From: Mesobacillus jeotgali
GTDB taxonomy: Bacteria; Bacillota; Bacilli; Bacillales; Cytobacillaceae
Direction of reading: 5' to 3'
Assembly (NCBI RefSeq): GCF_031759225.1
Contig: NZ_CP134494.1
Span: 684,001-748,000 of the forward strand
DNA: 64,000 nucleotides
Shown here: positions 35,415 to 43,625 of the stretch, in pieces
How the letters are laid out: the number at the start of each line of letters is the position of its first letter
Position numbering within the stretch: the first letter of the stretch is position 1
Made by a program: the position numbers and the translations under genes
The notes under the pieces: generated by a model
What the model was told of the DNA's origin: nothing
The model's input: only the letters and a program-made list of their open reading frames with translations
The model's database searches: none

Positions 35415-36473
35415 ATGGCTATACTGGAAAAATTTAATTTTGTCGGAGGAAGGGTTCTGAAAACGGGGATTGCTGTGTTCATTACGGCGGTGATCTGCGA
35501 GCTGTTAGGCTGGCCGCCGATGTTTGCCGTGATTACAGCGATCGTGACGATTGAACCTACCGCGGCAGATTCGATAAGAAAAGCATATGTGAGATTCCCG
35601 GCCTCAGCGATAGGTGCGGCTTTTTCGGTCGTCTTCAACTTTGCATTCGGTGACAGCCCGCTAACCTATACGCTCGTTGCTGTTGCGACAATTATTGCCT
35701 GCCACAGGCTGCACCTGCAGGAAGGGGCGCTGGTGGCAGTGCTGACGGGCGTTGCGATGATTTCAACTGTCCAGGACCATTATCTGTCCAACTTTTTCAT
35801 CCGGCTTGGAACGACTTTGACCGGGCTTACGGTGTCAACCCTTGTGAACCTGCTTGTGATTCGACCTGACTATTCAAAATCGATAAAGGCAAAAATTAAG
35901 CAATTGGTTGTGGAAACAGGGGACTTGATAGAAGGCAGGGGAACTGAAATCACAAAACATCAGCCTTTACACCGGGAAACAAGGGCAGATTTCCAAAGAA
36001 TCCTGAAAGATATGGAAGCGATTGAAACACTATGCAAGCACCAAAAGAAAGAATGGAAGCTTCATCAATTCGACCGGAAAGATATGCGGAATATCCATTA
36101 TGAATTCAAGAAACTGACGATTTTGAGACAAGTCCATTATCACGTGGGTAATCTCATTTCCTTGCCCTCTATGCACCTGCCAGAAGAGAAAGCACAGGTC
36201 GTCGAAAACATGGTGAAATCGATCAAGTCCGCCTTCCACCATCCCGATTTCGCAATGGATGAATCTCATGACGCCATCGTCAAGGAACTGCTGGGACTAC
36301 TAAGACGTGAGGTAGATGAGCGTGAAGCAAAATCCCACCGATTCTCAGAAGAAACCGTCATCTATTATGAACTCGTCTCAATACACGACCTGCTGGAAGA
36401 AATGAACCACATCCATAAATTCGAAATAAGGCATCAAAAGCTGCTTGAAAAGTCATTGGATCTAAGCTCCTGA
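35415..36473 (+). CDS. Aromatic acid exporter-like (FUSC/DUF939) membrane protein
   Basis: This 352-residue protein has five or six membrane helices in the first 160 residues: GRVLKTGIAVFITAVICELLG, FAVITAIVTIEPTAADSIRKA and GVAMISTVQDHYLSNFFIRLG are typical of the FUSC/aromatic acid exporter family. A long soluble helical C-terminal domain follows, as in B. subtilis YqjA. The start at 35415 follows GAGGAATG; an earlier in-frame ATG lies within the promoter region. The substrate is unknown. The stop is followed at once by a terminator and the 52-bp repeat array. Confidence 0.82.
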   Translation: MAILEKFNFVGGRVLKTGIAVFITAVICELLGWPPMFAVITAIVTIEPTAADSIRKAYVRFPASAIGAAFSVVFNFAFGDSPLTYTLVAVATIIACHRLHLQEGALVAVLTGVAMISTVQDHYLSNFFIRLGTTLTGLTVSTLVNLLVIRPDYSKSIKAKIKQLVVETGDLIEGRGTEITKHQPLHRETRADFQRILKDMEAIETLCKHQKKEWKLHQFDRKDMRNIHYEFKKLTILRQVHYHVGNLISLPSMHLPEEKAQVVENMVKSIKSAFHHPDFAMDESHDAIVKELLGLLRREVDEREAKSHRFSEETVIYYELVSIHDLLEEMNHIHKFEIRHQKLLEKSLDLSS

Positions 36474-36487
36474 TAGGGGCTTTTTTT
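36464..36487 (+). terminator. Terminator overlapping the end of the FUSC-like gene
   Basis: AAGCTCC pairs with GGGGCTT (one U-G) around TGATA, which contains the stop codon, and is followed by a T-run. Confidence 0.75.
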
Positions 36488-36510
36488 CATGTGCAGATAA
36501 AACTTAGGAC

Positions 36511-37354
36511 AAGCTGTCAGAAGATCGCTCAACTTCAGACAGGTTTGGAGGAAATGATAGAAAAGCTGTCAGAAGATCGCCCAACTTCAGACAGGTTCGG
36601 AGGAAAAGGAGGACAAGCTGTCAGAAGATCAATCAACTTCGGACAGGTTTGGATGAAAAGGGAGAAAAGTTGTCAGAACATCGATCAACTTCAGACAGGT
36701 TTGGAGGAAAAGGCAGAAAAGCTGTCAGAAGATCGCCCAACTTCAGACAGGTTTGGAGGAATAGATAGAAAAGCTGTCAGAAGATCAATCAACTTCAGAC
36801 AGGTTTGGAGGGAAAGGCAGAAAAGCTGTCAGAAGATCAATCAACTTCAGACAGGTTTGGAGGAATAGATAGAAAAGCTGTCAGAAGATCAATCAACTTC
36901 AGACAGGTTTGGAGGAAAAGGCAGGAAAGCTGTCAGAAGATCGCCCAACTTCAGACAGGTTTGGAGGAAAAGGCAGGAAAGCTGTCTGAACATCAATCAA
37001 CTTCAGACAGGTTTGGAGGAAAAGGCAGAAAAGCTGTCAGAAGATCAATCAACTTCAGACAGGTTTGGAGGAATAGATAGAAAAGCTGTCAGAAGATCAA
37101 TCAACTTCAGACAGGTTTGGAGGAAATGATAGAAAAGCTGTCAGAAAATCGCTCAACTTCAGACAGGTTTGGAGGAAAAGGCAGAAAAGCTGTCAGAACA
37201 TCGCCCAACTTCAGACAGGTTTGGAGGAAAAGGCAGAAAAGCTGTCAGAAGATCGCCCAACTTCAGACAGGTTTGGAGGAAAAGGCAGAAAAGCTGTCAG
37301 AAGATCAATCAACTTCAGACAGGTTCGGAGGAAAAGATAGAAAAGCTGTCAGAA
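36511..37354 (+). repeat. Tandem array of sixteen exact 52-bp units (array B)
   Basis: Units begin AAGCTGTCAGAA and recur every 52 bp from 36511 to 37342 (16 x 52 = 832 bp, no indels), with a 12-bp partial unit after. Each contains CTGTCAGAAG and CTTCAGACAG around a 9-nt loop, a hairpin with a single A-A mismatch. In the unit at 36979 the sequence is CTGTCTGAAC, which removes the mismatch. Substitutions cluster in the loop (ATCGCCCAA or ATCAATCAA) and in the spacer (AAAGGCAGAA, ATAGATAGAA, AATGATAGAA). The unit length is not a multiple of three, so frames seen through it are incidental. Confidence 0.95.
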
Positions 37355-37514
37355 CCTGATCCCCATTCTCACCAAGGCAAGTATGGGATAGTCCCCCTTG
37401 ATTCTAAGCGCTTTTACTAATAGCCCATTACAAAACAACACCCTTGAATTTGAAAATTCTGCGACATATTCCCACTTTATTGAAATCTAAATGAAAAAAG
37501 TTCTCAATTAGTTA

Positions 37515-37578
37515 TTGACTTTTATTATTAAGACGATTTAATATTTAAATAGGTTAATTGATAATGATTTTCATTATC
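37515..37578 (+). promoter_or_regulatory. Promoter and Fur box of the yclNOPQ operon
   Basis: TTGACT at 37515-37520 and a TTTAAT-like -10 at 37537-37542 precede a Fur box, GATAATGATTTTCATTATC, at 37560-37578. This matches the classical 19-bp inverted repeat in 18 of 19 positions. Iron-replete Fur would block the start of transcription. Between the repeat array and this promoter (37355-37514) nothing else was seen. Confidence 0.88.
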
Positions 37579-37605
37579 TATCGATACAGAGTAGGAGCAA
37601 AGAAA

Positions 37606-38556
37606 ATGAAAAAGCGTTACTTGTTTACATCCTTGATCATCCTTTCATTGCTTTCCCTGTTTGTGGGAGTAAGCCGCATAACGCCGATGGAGCTGCTTGA
37701 TTTTCAATCGGAGGAAACAGAAATCTTCCTGATCAGCAGGGTGCCGCGGCTGATTGCAATCCTGCTTGCTGGCGCAGGGATGAGCATTGCCGGTCTGATC
37801 ATGCAGCAGCTCAGCCGGAATAAGTTTGTATCACCGACAACGGCCGGCACGCTCGATGCAACGAGATTGGGCATTCTCGTTTCGATGCTGTTTTTTGCAA
37901 ACGCGTCCACGATTGAGAAAATGCTGATTGCGTTTGTATTCGCGCTGGCGGGAACGTTCTTGTTCATGCAAATCCTTGACCGGATCAAGTTCAAGGACGC
38001 GATTTTCATTCCGCTTGTTGGGATGATGCTGGGTAATATCCTATCATCCATATCGACATTCTTTGCTTACAAAGCCGATGTCATCCAGAACATGTCCGCG
38101 TGGCTGCAGGGTGATTTTTCGATGATCATGAAGGGGCGCTATGAGTTGCTGTACATAAGCATTCCAATCCTGGTGATTGCCTATTTATTCGCCAATCGCT
38201 TCACGGTAGCGGGAATGGGAGAAGACTTTTCAAAAAACCTGGGGCTCGCCTACAAACGGGTCGTCAACATCGGGTTGATCCTTGTTGCATTGATTACAGC
38301 GACAGTCGTACTGACAGTTGGAATGATTCCGTTCCTCGGGCTGATCATCCCGAACATCATTTCGATTTTCAAGGGCGACCACCTGCAAAAAACACTGCCG
38401 CACACAGCTCTGCTTGGCGCTAATTTCCTTCTTGTCACGGACATACTCGGGCGCGTCCTGATTTATCCGTACGAAATTTCGATTTCCCTGATGGTCGGCG
38501 TCATCGGCAGCGGAATTTTCTTGTACCTGTTGTTTAGGAGGAAGGCTTATGCGTAA
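37606..38556 (+). CDS. yclN: Iron-siderophore (petrobactin-type) ABC permease
   Basis: This 316-residue permease of the FecCD/BtuC family has about nine or ten membrane helices. FLISRVPRLIAILLAGAGMSIAG near residue 42 and GMIPFLGLIIPNIISIF near residue 245 are family signatures, and the latter marks the loop that contacts the ATPase. The length and the N-O-P-Q order match the B. subtilis petrobactin importer YclNOPQ. The start at 37606 follows TAGGAG; earlier in-frame codons overlap the Fur box. It is the first gene of the operon and overlaps yclO by 8 bp. Confidence 0.9.
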   Translation: MKKRYLFTSLIILSLLSLFVGVSRITPMELLDFQSEETEIFLISRVPRLIAILLAGAGMSIAGLIMQQLSRNKFVSPTTAGTLDATRLGILVSMLFFANASTIEKMLIAFVFALAGTFLFMQILDRIKFKDAIFIPLVGMMLGNILSSISTFFAYKADVIQNMSAWLQGDFSMIMKGRYELLYISIPILVIAYLFANRFTVAGMGEDFSKNLGLAYKRVVNIGLILVALITATVVLTVGMIPFLGLIIPNIISIFKGDHLQKTLPHTALLGANFLLVTDILGRVLIYPYEISISLMVGVIGSGIFLYLLFRRKAYA

Positions 38557-39499
38557 CTCAGTAAAATTAATCCTCCTTGCTTTAATCGCAATTGGTGCGA
38601 GCATGCTGTATTTATTCCATGATCTGAATGGGAGCTTCGATTATGCCCTGCCGGGACGGGCGATGAAAGTGGCTGCCATGATCATCACCGGAGTGGCGAT
38701 TGCCTATTCAACCGTCGTTTTCCAGACAATCAGCCACAACCGCATCCTGACGCCAAGCATCATCGGACTCGATTCGCTTTACATGCTGCTGCAGACCGTG
38801 CTGATTTTCTTCCTCGGTTCCGGCCATGTGACAGTCGTCAATAAACAGGTGAACTTCATTTTAACAGTGGCCATCATGGTTGTGTTCGCCTTGCTGCTTT
38901 ACCGGCTTCTTTTTAAAAAAGGAAATCAACCAATCTACTTTTTGCTGCTGGTGGGAATCATCGTTGGAACCTTCTTTTCCAGCATTACGACATTCCTGCA
39001 GGTGCTGATCGACCCGAATGAGTTCCAGGTGGTCCAGGACAGGATGTTTGCCAGCTTCAACAATATCAACACCGACCTTGTCTGGCTTGCGATCGGACTG
39101 ATTGTCCTGCTGATCGTTTATGCCTGGAGGTTCACATCCTATCTTGATGTGCTGTCGCTCGGCAGGGAAAATGCGATCAACCTTGGAGTTCCCTATGATT
39201 CTATTGTAAAAAAAATGCTCGTGCTCGTTGCCGTATTCATTTCGATTTCCACAGCCCTTGTAGGACCGCTTACTTTTTTAGGTTTGATTGTTGCGAATCT
39301 ATCCTATCAAGCTTTCAAAACCTACAAGCATAGCGTCCTGATCAGTGGAGCGATTTTAATCAGCGTGATTTCTCTCGTGGGCGGCCAATGGGTCGTGGAA
39401 AGAGTCTTCACATTCTCCACCACGCTTAGTGTCATCATCAATTTCGTCGGTGGCGTATATTTCATCTACTTACTGCTGAAGGAGAGTCGATCCTCATGA
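38549..39499 (+). CDS. yclO: Iron-siderophore ABC permease, second subunit
   Basis: This 316-residue FecCD-family protein pairs with YclN to form the membrane channel. YALPGRAMKVAAMIITGVAIA, NRILTPSIIGLDSLYML and the late TALVGPLTFLGLIVANLSYQ (ATPase-contact loop) are visible. An AGGAGG site lies inside the end of yclN. The stop overlaps the yclP start (ATGA), giving tight translational coupling. Confidence 0.9.
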   Translation: MRNSVKLILLALIAIGASMLYLFHDLNGSFDYALPGRAMKVAAMIITGVAIAYSTVVFQTISHNRILTPSIIGLDSLYMLLQTVLIFFLGSGHVTVVNKQVNFILTVAIMVVFALLLYRLLFKKGNQPIYFLLLVGIIVGTFFSSITTFLQVLIDPNEFQVVQDRMFASFNNINTDLVWLAIGLIVLLIVYAWRFTSYLDVLSLGRENAINLGVPYDSIVKKMLVLVAVFISISTALVGPLTFLGLIVANLSYQAFKTYKHSVLISGAILISVISLVGGQWVVERVFTFSTTLSVIINFVGGVYFIYLLLKESRSS

Positions 39500-40257
39500 T
39501 CACAGTTCGTTCACTGTCCAAATTTTATGGGAAAAAGAGTGTCGTTGAAGATGTGACTGTCAATATCCAAAGAGGGCAGATCACGTCATTCATCGGGCCG
39601 AATGGAGCCGGGAAATCGACGCTGCTTTCGATGGTCAGCCGCTTGCTCGATGCTGACTCCGGGGAAGTGCTTATCGACCAGACCGATGTCAGGAAGATGA
39701 AGTCGAATGAATTTTCCAAGATTGTTTCGATCTTGAAGCAGTCAAATTACATGAATGTTCGCCTGACGATTCGCGAGCTGGTATCGTTCGGAAGGTTCCC
39801 TTACTCAAAAGGGAGGCTGACTGAGGAGGATGAGCGATTCGTCGACCAGGCGATTGAGTACATGCATCTGGCCGAGATGCAGGACAGCTATCTCGACGAA
39901 CTGTCAGGCGGCCAGAAGCAGCGTGCGTTCATCGCGATGGTCATCGCTCAGGATACGGAGTATATCCTGCTCGATGAACCGTTGAACAACCTGGACATGA
40001 AGCATTCGGTCCAGATCATGAAAATCCTGCGCCAGCTTGTCGATGACCTTGGTAAAACCGTCGTCATCGTCCTGCATGATATCAACTTTGCATCCGTCTA
40101 TTCGGATCGCATCGTCGCCCTGAAGGATGGAAAAGTCGTCAAGGATGGCCCAACGAGAGAAATCATCCAGTCTGAAGCCTTAAAAGAAATTTACGATATG
40201 GATATTCCAATCCAGGAAATGAACAATTGCCGGATCTGTGTTTATTTTAATTCTTAG
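39496..40257 (+). CDS. yclP: Iron-siderophore ABC transporter ATPase
   Basis: This 253-residue FepC-type ATPase has Walker A GPNGAGKST at about residues 34-42, signature LSGGQKQRAF, Walker B YILLDEPLNNLD and H-loop IVLHDINFA. It powers siderophore import through YclN/YclO. The length is normal. It sits between the permeases and the binding protein, as in B. subtilis. Confidence 0.93.
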   Translation: MITVRSLSKFYGKKSVVEDVTVNIQRGQITSFIGPNGAGKSTLLSMVSRLLDADSGEVLIDQTDVRKMKSNEFSKIVSILKQSNYMNVRLTIRELVSFGRFPYSKGRLTEEDERFVDQAIEYMHLAEMQDSYLDELSGGQKQRAFIAMVIAQDTEYILLDEPLNNLDMKHSVQIMKILRQLVDDLGKTVVIVLHDINFASVYSDRIVALKDGKVVKDGPTREIIQSEALKEIYDMDIPIQEMNNCRICVYFNS

Positions 40258-40275
40258 TAAAAGGGGAGTTTAACT

Positions 40276-41211
40276 ATGAAAAAACTTAGTTTACTAGCAC
40301 TTGTTTTAGCGATGGTATTTGCATTGGCAGCATGTGGTTCTGATGAAAAAGCAGAAACAACCGCAGCAGCAGGAAAAGACGAAATGATAATCAAGCATGA
40401 ATATGGAGAAGCAACTATCAAAAAGAGTCCTGAAAAAGTTGTCGTTTTCGATTTCGGTGTACTGGATACCCTTGATGAACTCGGTGTAGAGGTTACAGGC
40501 GTTCCACAGGCAATCGTTCCTGAATATCTTGAAAAATACGCTGGCAAGGAATACACGAATGTCGGCAGCTTGAAAGAACCAGATTTCGAAGCCATCCACG
40601 CAATGAAGCCAGACGTCATTTTCATTTCCGCGAGACAGGCTGAATTGTATGACCAATTCGAGGAAATCGCTCCGACTGTTTTCGTTGGCATGGACTATAC
40701 AAAATACATGGAATCCTTTGAAAAGAACATGAAGCTGATTGGTGAGATTTTTGAAAAAGAAGAGGTTGTGACGGAAAAATTAGCGGAAGTCAATAAAAGC
40801 ATAGATGAAATCAATAAAGAGGCGTCTGCTGCAGATGAGAAAGCATTGCTTGTGCTGGCGAATGAAGGCAAGGTCAGCGCTTATGGTGCCGGATCCCGTT
40901 ACGGTTTCTTGCACGATGTATTCGGCTTCAAGGCTGCAGATGAAAATATCGAAGCATCCACTCACGGCCAGAGCATCACATTTGAATATGTGCTAGAGAA
41001 AAACCCTGGAATCCTGTTTGTCATTGACCGTACCGCAGCTGTAGGTGGCGAAGTCGGCGCGAAGGAAACAATCGAAAATGAACTTGTGAAAAAGACTGAT
41101 GCCTTCAAGAACGGCAAAATCATCTACCTTGACGGCACAAACTGGTACCTGAGCGGCGGAGGCTTGCAGTCTATGCAATCCATGATTGATGAAGTGAGGT
41201 CAGCATTATAA
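40276..41211 (+). CDS. yclQ: Iron-siderophore binding lipoprotein
   Basis: This 311-residue substrate-binding protein has a lipoprotein signal peptide ending in LAAC|GSD, so Cys-20 would be lipidated and the protein anchored outside the membrane. The two-lobed FepB-like fold is indicated by SPEKVVVFDFGVLDTLDELG and VGSLKEPDFEAIHAMKPDVI. YclQ of B. subtilis binds petrobactin and its precursors; the same ligand is inferred here from operon order. An AAAAGGGGAG site precedes the ATG. The stop overlaps the start of the next gene (TAATG). Confidence 0.92.
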   Translation: MKKLSLLALVLAMVFALAACGSDEKAETTAAAGKDEMIIKHEYGEATIKKSPEKVVVFDFGVLDTLDELGVEVTGVPQAIVPEYLEKYAGKEYTNVGSLKEPDFEAIHAMKPDVIFISARQAELYDQFEEIAPTVFVGMDYTKYMESFEKNMKLIGEIFEKEEVVTEKLAEVNKSIDEINKEASAADEKALLVLANEGKVSAYGAGSRYGFLHDVFGFKAADENIEASTHGQSITFEYVLEKNPGILFVIDRTAAVGGEVGAKETIENELVKKTDAFKNGKIIYLDGTNWYLSGGGLQSMQSMIDEVRSAL

Positions 41212-41513
41212 TGTTCTATCAAATTAAGAGAATTTTAGTGAAAGAAGGACATTCCAGCCAGGTTGTTGAGCGCTTCTCGAAAAAAGGCATGTTGATCGAA
41301 CAGCAGCCAGGCTTCCTGGATAAGCAGGTTCTCGTTAAAAAGAGCCGCCGTGGCGATGAAGAAGTCATGGTCATGATCAGCTGGCAATCCGAGCAGGACT
41401 GGAAGAACTGGGAGAAGCATCCCGACCATATCGCCAGCCACAAAGCCAAAATCAGCCAGCCAAAACCAGATCATATCCTGGAATCCTCCCAGGATGTCTA
41501 TGAAGTGATATAA
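41211..41513 (+). CDS. hmoA: Heme-degrading monooxygenase, HmoA-like (ABM fold)
   Basis: This 100-residue ferredoxin-like alpha/beta-barrel protein belongs to the antibiotic-biosynthesis-monooxygenase fold. VVERFSKKGMLIEQQPGFLD, RRGDEEVMVMISWQSEQDW and EKHPDHIASHKA match B. subtilis HmoA, which opens heme and releases iron. Its start overlaps the yclQ stop by one base (TAATG), so it is translated with the Fur-controlled siderophore operon. That placement links heme breakdown to iron import. A strong terminator follows 5 bp after the stop. Confidence 0.82.
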   Translation: MFYQIKRILVKEGHSSQVVERFSKKGMLIEQQPGFLDKQVLVKKSRRGDEEVMVMISWQSEQDWKNWEKHPDHIASHKAKISQPKPDHILESSQDVYEVI

Positions 41514-41517
41514 GCGG

Positions 41518-41546
41518 AAAGAGACTCAGCAATGGGTCTCTTTTTC
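41518..41546 (+). terminator. Intrinsic terminator of the yclNOPQ-hmoA operon
   Basis: AAAGAGAC and GTCTCTTT form a stem followed by TTTC; the repeat array C starts about 30 bp later. Confidence 0.88.
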
Positions 41547-41576
41547 AATTGGAAAAAAAGAGCGAAATTTTCCAAG

Positions 41577-41696
41577 TCGCTATATAAAAAGAGAAGTCGC
41601 TATATAAAAGATGAATTCGCTATAAGAGTAGAAAAGTCGCTATATAAAAGGAAAAGTCGCTATAAAGATAAACAGGTAGCTATAAAAGAGATATTC
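41577..41696 (+). repeat. Tandem array, six 20-bp units with core TCGCTATATAAAA (array C)
   Basis: Units start at 41577, 41597, 41617, 41637, 41657 and 41677, exactly 20 bp apart, with consensus AAGTCGCTATATAAAAG and a variable 3-4 bp. The last unit is degenerate (TAGCTATAAAAG) and further weak matches follow (TTGCTATAC at 41707). From there to 41949 no gene is seen; this part should hold the promoter of the next gene. Confidence 0.85.
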
Positions 41697-41949
41697 TTTC
41701 TATGTATTGCTATACAATCGGAGTTCGCAGCTAGTAAAAATGCCGAGCATCTACTGAAAGAGCGCCAAAATAACCGTTTACAGATACCTTTTTTGAGGAA
41801 AACGCATAAAAGCATAATAATGAAAAAGTTTTTTCGACCTGATGTAGTTTTGTACTAAATTCGTCACTGTCTGGTTATGAATAATTTAGGCATCGTGATA
41901 TTCTAAGTTGTGTGGATTTTCACAATCGCAATCATTGGAGGAATCATCT

Positions 41950-43548
41950 GTGGACGGCATAATTGGTTTGCTTGAGGAACCATTAATTTTACTATTTGTC
42001 ATATTATTTCTTGGCTCTGCGCTGGGAGAAATCAAAATACGGGGGCTCAGCCTTGGAACATCAGGTGTCTTGCTGGCGGCGATGGTATTCGGCCATTTCG
42101 GCTACCAGGTGTCGCCGGTCATCCAGCAGCTTGGCCTCGGATTATTTATCGTGGCAGTTGGCTTATCAGCAGGACCGCGCTTTTTCCGGATGATGAAAAC
42201 GAGCGGGATCGTTTTTGGCATCATCAGCCTGTTGATCGTTCTCGTTGCATCCGTCACGACGATTGCTGTGTCCAAGCTGTTCAATCTGTCTCCGGCCCTA
42301 AGTATCGGAATCATGACCGGAGCGCTGACGAGTACACCGGGACTTGCGGCTGCACTTCAGGCAACCGGTGACCCGCTCGCGTCGGTCGGCTATGGAATAG
42401 CATATCCATTCGGCGTCCTTGCGGTTGTGCTGTTCGTCCAGCTTTTGCCGCGTGTGCTCAAGGTGGACTTAGCGGAAGATTTGAAAAAGAAATCAGGCCC
42501 AATACGCAATGATGAATCGCCAGAAGTGATCACCATAGAGGTGACAGATCCATCTATCAATAAAAGAACCTTAAAAGAACTGGAGTTCAATCAATATAAT
42601 ACGGTCGTCATCAGCCGCGTCATCCGCGGGGACCGAAATATCATCGCCCTCAATGATACGGTTATTTTAGTGGGGGACAGGCTCGTTGCTGTCGGCCTGC
42701 GGAGTGATTTGGAACGTTTATGCGGTGATATCGGCAAAGAAGTCGAGACGAATGTCGAGAACCATGATAATGTTGAGCTTCGCAAGGTGACAGTGGATTC
42801 GCTTGAGTTGATCGGGAAGACGATCAGGGAGCTAGAATTGAGGCGGACCTATGGTGTCACAGTTACAAGAATTGAACGAGGAGGATTTGAATTCAACCAG
42901 AGCTCAAAATGGCGGCTGGAGCGAGGGGATGTCCTGACCCTTGTCAGCAGTGAAGACCGTTTGGATGACGTCGAAAAGCTGTTCAGCAGGAAAAAGCTGA
43001 CGGTTACCAATATCCATATCCTGTCGCTAAGCTTAGTTTTGCTGTTAGGAGTGCTGGCCGGTATGATTCCGTTCCATTTCCCGAAACTCGGAACGATTAC
43101 ATTCGGTGTCGCCGGCGGGCCATTGTTCATCGCCTTGATCATCGGCCACTTCGGAAAACTCGGCCCCATCCATGCGCGCTATTATCAGCCGTCAAACCAG
43201 GTCATTCGCGACATTGGACTCGTTTTATTCCTAGCCGGCGCTGGTACTACAGCTGGTAAAGGAATCGTGCAGGTCATCCAGCAGGAAGGATTCAACCTTG
43301 TCATCGGAGGTGCGATCATTACTATCCTGCCAGTCCTAGCCGGCTTTTTCATCGCGAGAAAGCTTTTCCGACTGAGCATCATCCACTCATTAGGTGCATT
43401 GTGCGGGGGAATGACAAGTACACCAGGACTCGGCGCAACTAACCAGTTGATGGATTCCGAAGACCCGGCGATAGCTTATGCAGCAGCATATCCGTTTGCC
43501 CTGATTTCTGTTGCAGTGGCGTCACAGGTTTTGGTTTTCTTTTTATAA
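41950..43548 (+). CDS. AspT/YidE-type transporter with two RCK-C (TrkA-C) domains
   Basis: This 532-residue protein has a duplicated membrane core. Helices 1-5 (residues 1-170, with GALTSTPGLAAALQATGDP) and 6-10 (residues 355-532, with GGMTSTPGLGATNQLMDSEDP) share the same TSTPG signature near a re-entrant loop. Between them lie two TrkA-C regulatory modules (about residues 190-345), each ending GDRLVAVG or GDVLTLVS. This is the layout of the AspT/YidE/YbjL family of putative exchangers. The start is GTG at 41950 with TTGGAGG upstream. The substrate is unknown; dicarboxylate or amino-acid exchange is inferred from AspT. Confidence 0.8.
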   Translation: MDGIIGLLEEPLILLFVILFLGSALGEIKIRGLSLGTSGVLLAAMVFGHFGYQVSPVIQQLGLGLFIVAVGLSAGPRFFRMMKTSGIVFGIISLLIVLVASVTTIAVSKLFNLSPALSIGIMTGALTSTPGLAAALQATGDPLASVGYGIAYPFGVLAVVLFVQLLPRVLKVDLAEDLKKKSGPIRNDESPEVITIEVTDPSINKRTLKELEFNQYNTVVISRVIRGDRNIIALNDTVILVGDRLVAVGLRSDLERLCGDIGKEVETNVENHDNVELRKVTVDSLELIGKTIRELELRRTYGVTVTRIERGGFEFNQSSKWRLERGDVLTLVSSEDRLDDVEKLFSRKKLTVTNIHILSLSLVLLLGVLAGMIPFHFPKLGTITFGVAGGPLFIALIIGHFGKLGPIHARYYQPSNQVIRDIGLVLFLAGAGTTAGKGIVQVIQQEGFNLVIGGAIITILPVLAGFFIARKLFRLSIIHSLGALCGGMTSTPGLGATNQLMDSEDPAIAYAAAYPFALISVAVASQVLVFFL

Positions 43549-43552
43549 GGCG

Positions 43553-43591
43553 AAAGAAGTCCCATTATCATTGAGATAATGGGACTTCTTT
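43553..43591 (+). terminator. Bidirectional hairpin after the AspT-like gene
   Basis: AAAGAAGTCCCATTATC and GATAATGGGACTTCTTT form a 17-bp perfect stem with a 5-nt loop. The T-run after it is short; the length of the stem makes termination likely in both directions. Confidence 0.8.
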
Positions 43592-43625
43592 GTGCTTTTG
43601 CACCAGCACCTGGACCTCGTAAGCT

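Noticed and set aside
36511..37354. CRISPR array
   Set aside because: Units are contiguous and similar over their whole length, with no unique spacers of constant size and no cas genes in the window.
36491..37420. Several open frames of 80-125 codons running through the 52-bp array (KAVRRSINFRQVWR-type repeats)
   Set aside because: The unit length is not a multiple of three, so the same peptides cycle through all three frames. There are no ribosome sites, and stops appear only where the spacer reads TAGATAG. They are a by-product of the repeat.
41532..41858. 108-codon frame through the 20-bp array
   Set aside because: Low-complexity Lys/Tyr/Ser peptide made by the repeat, without a ribosome site.
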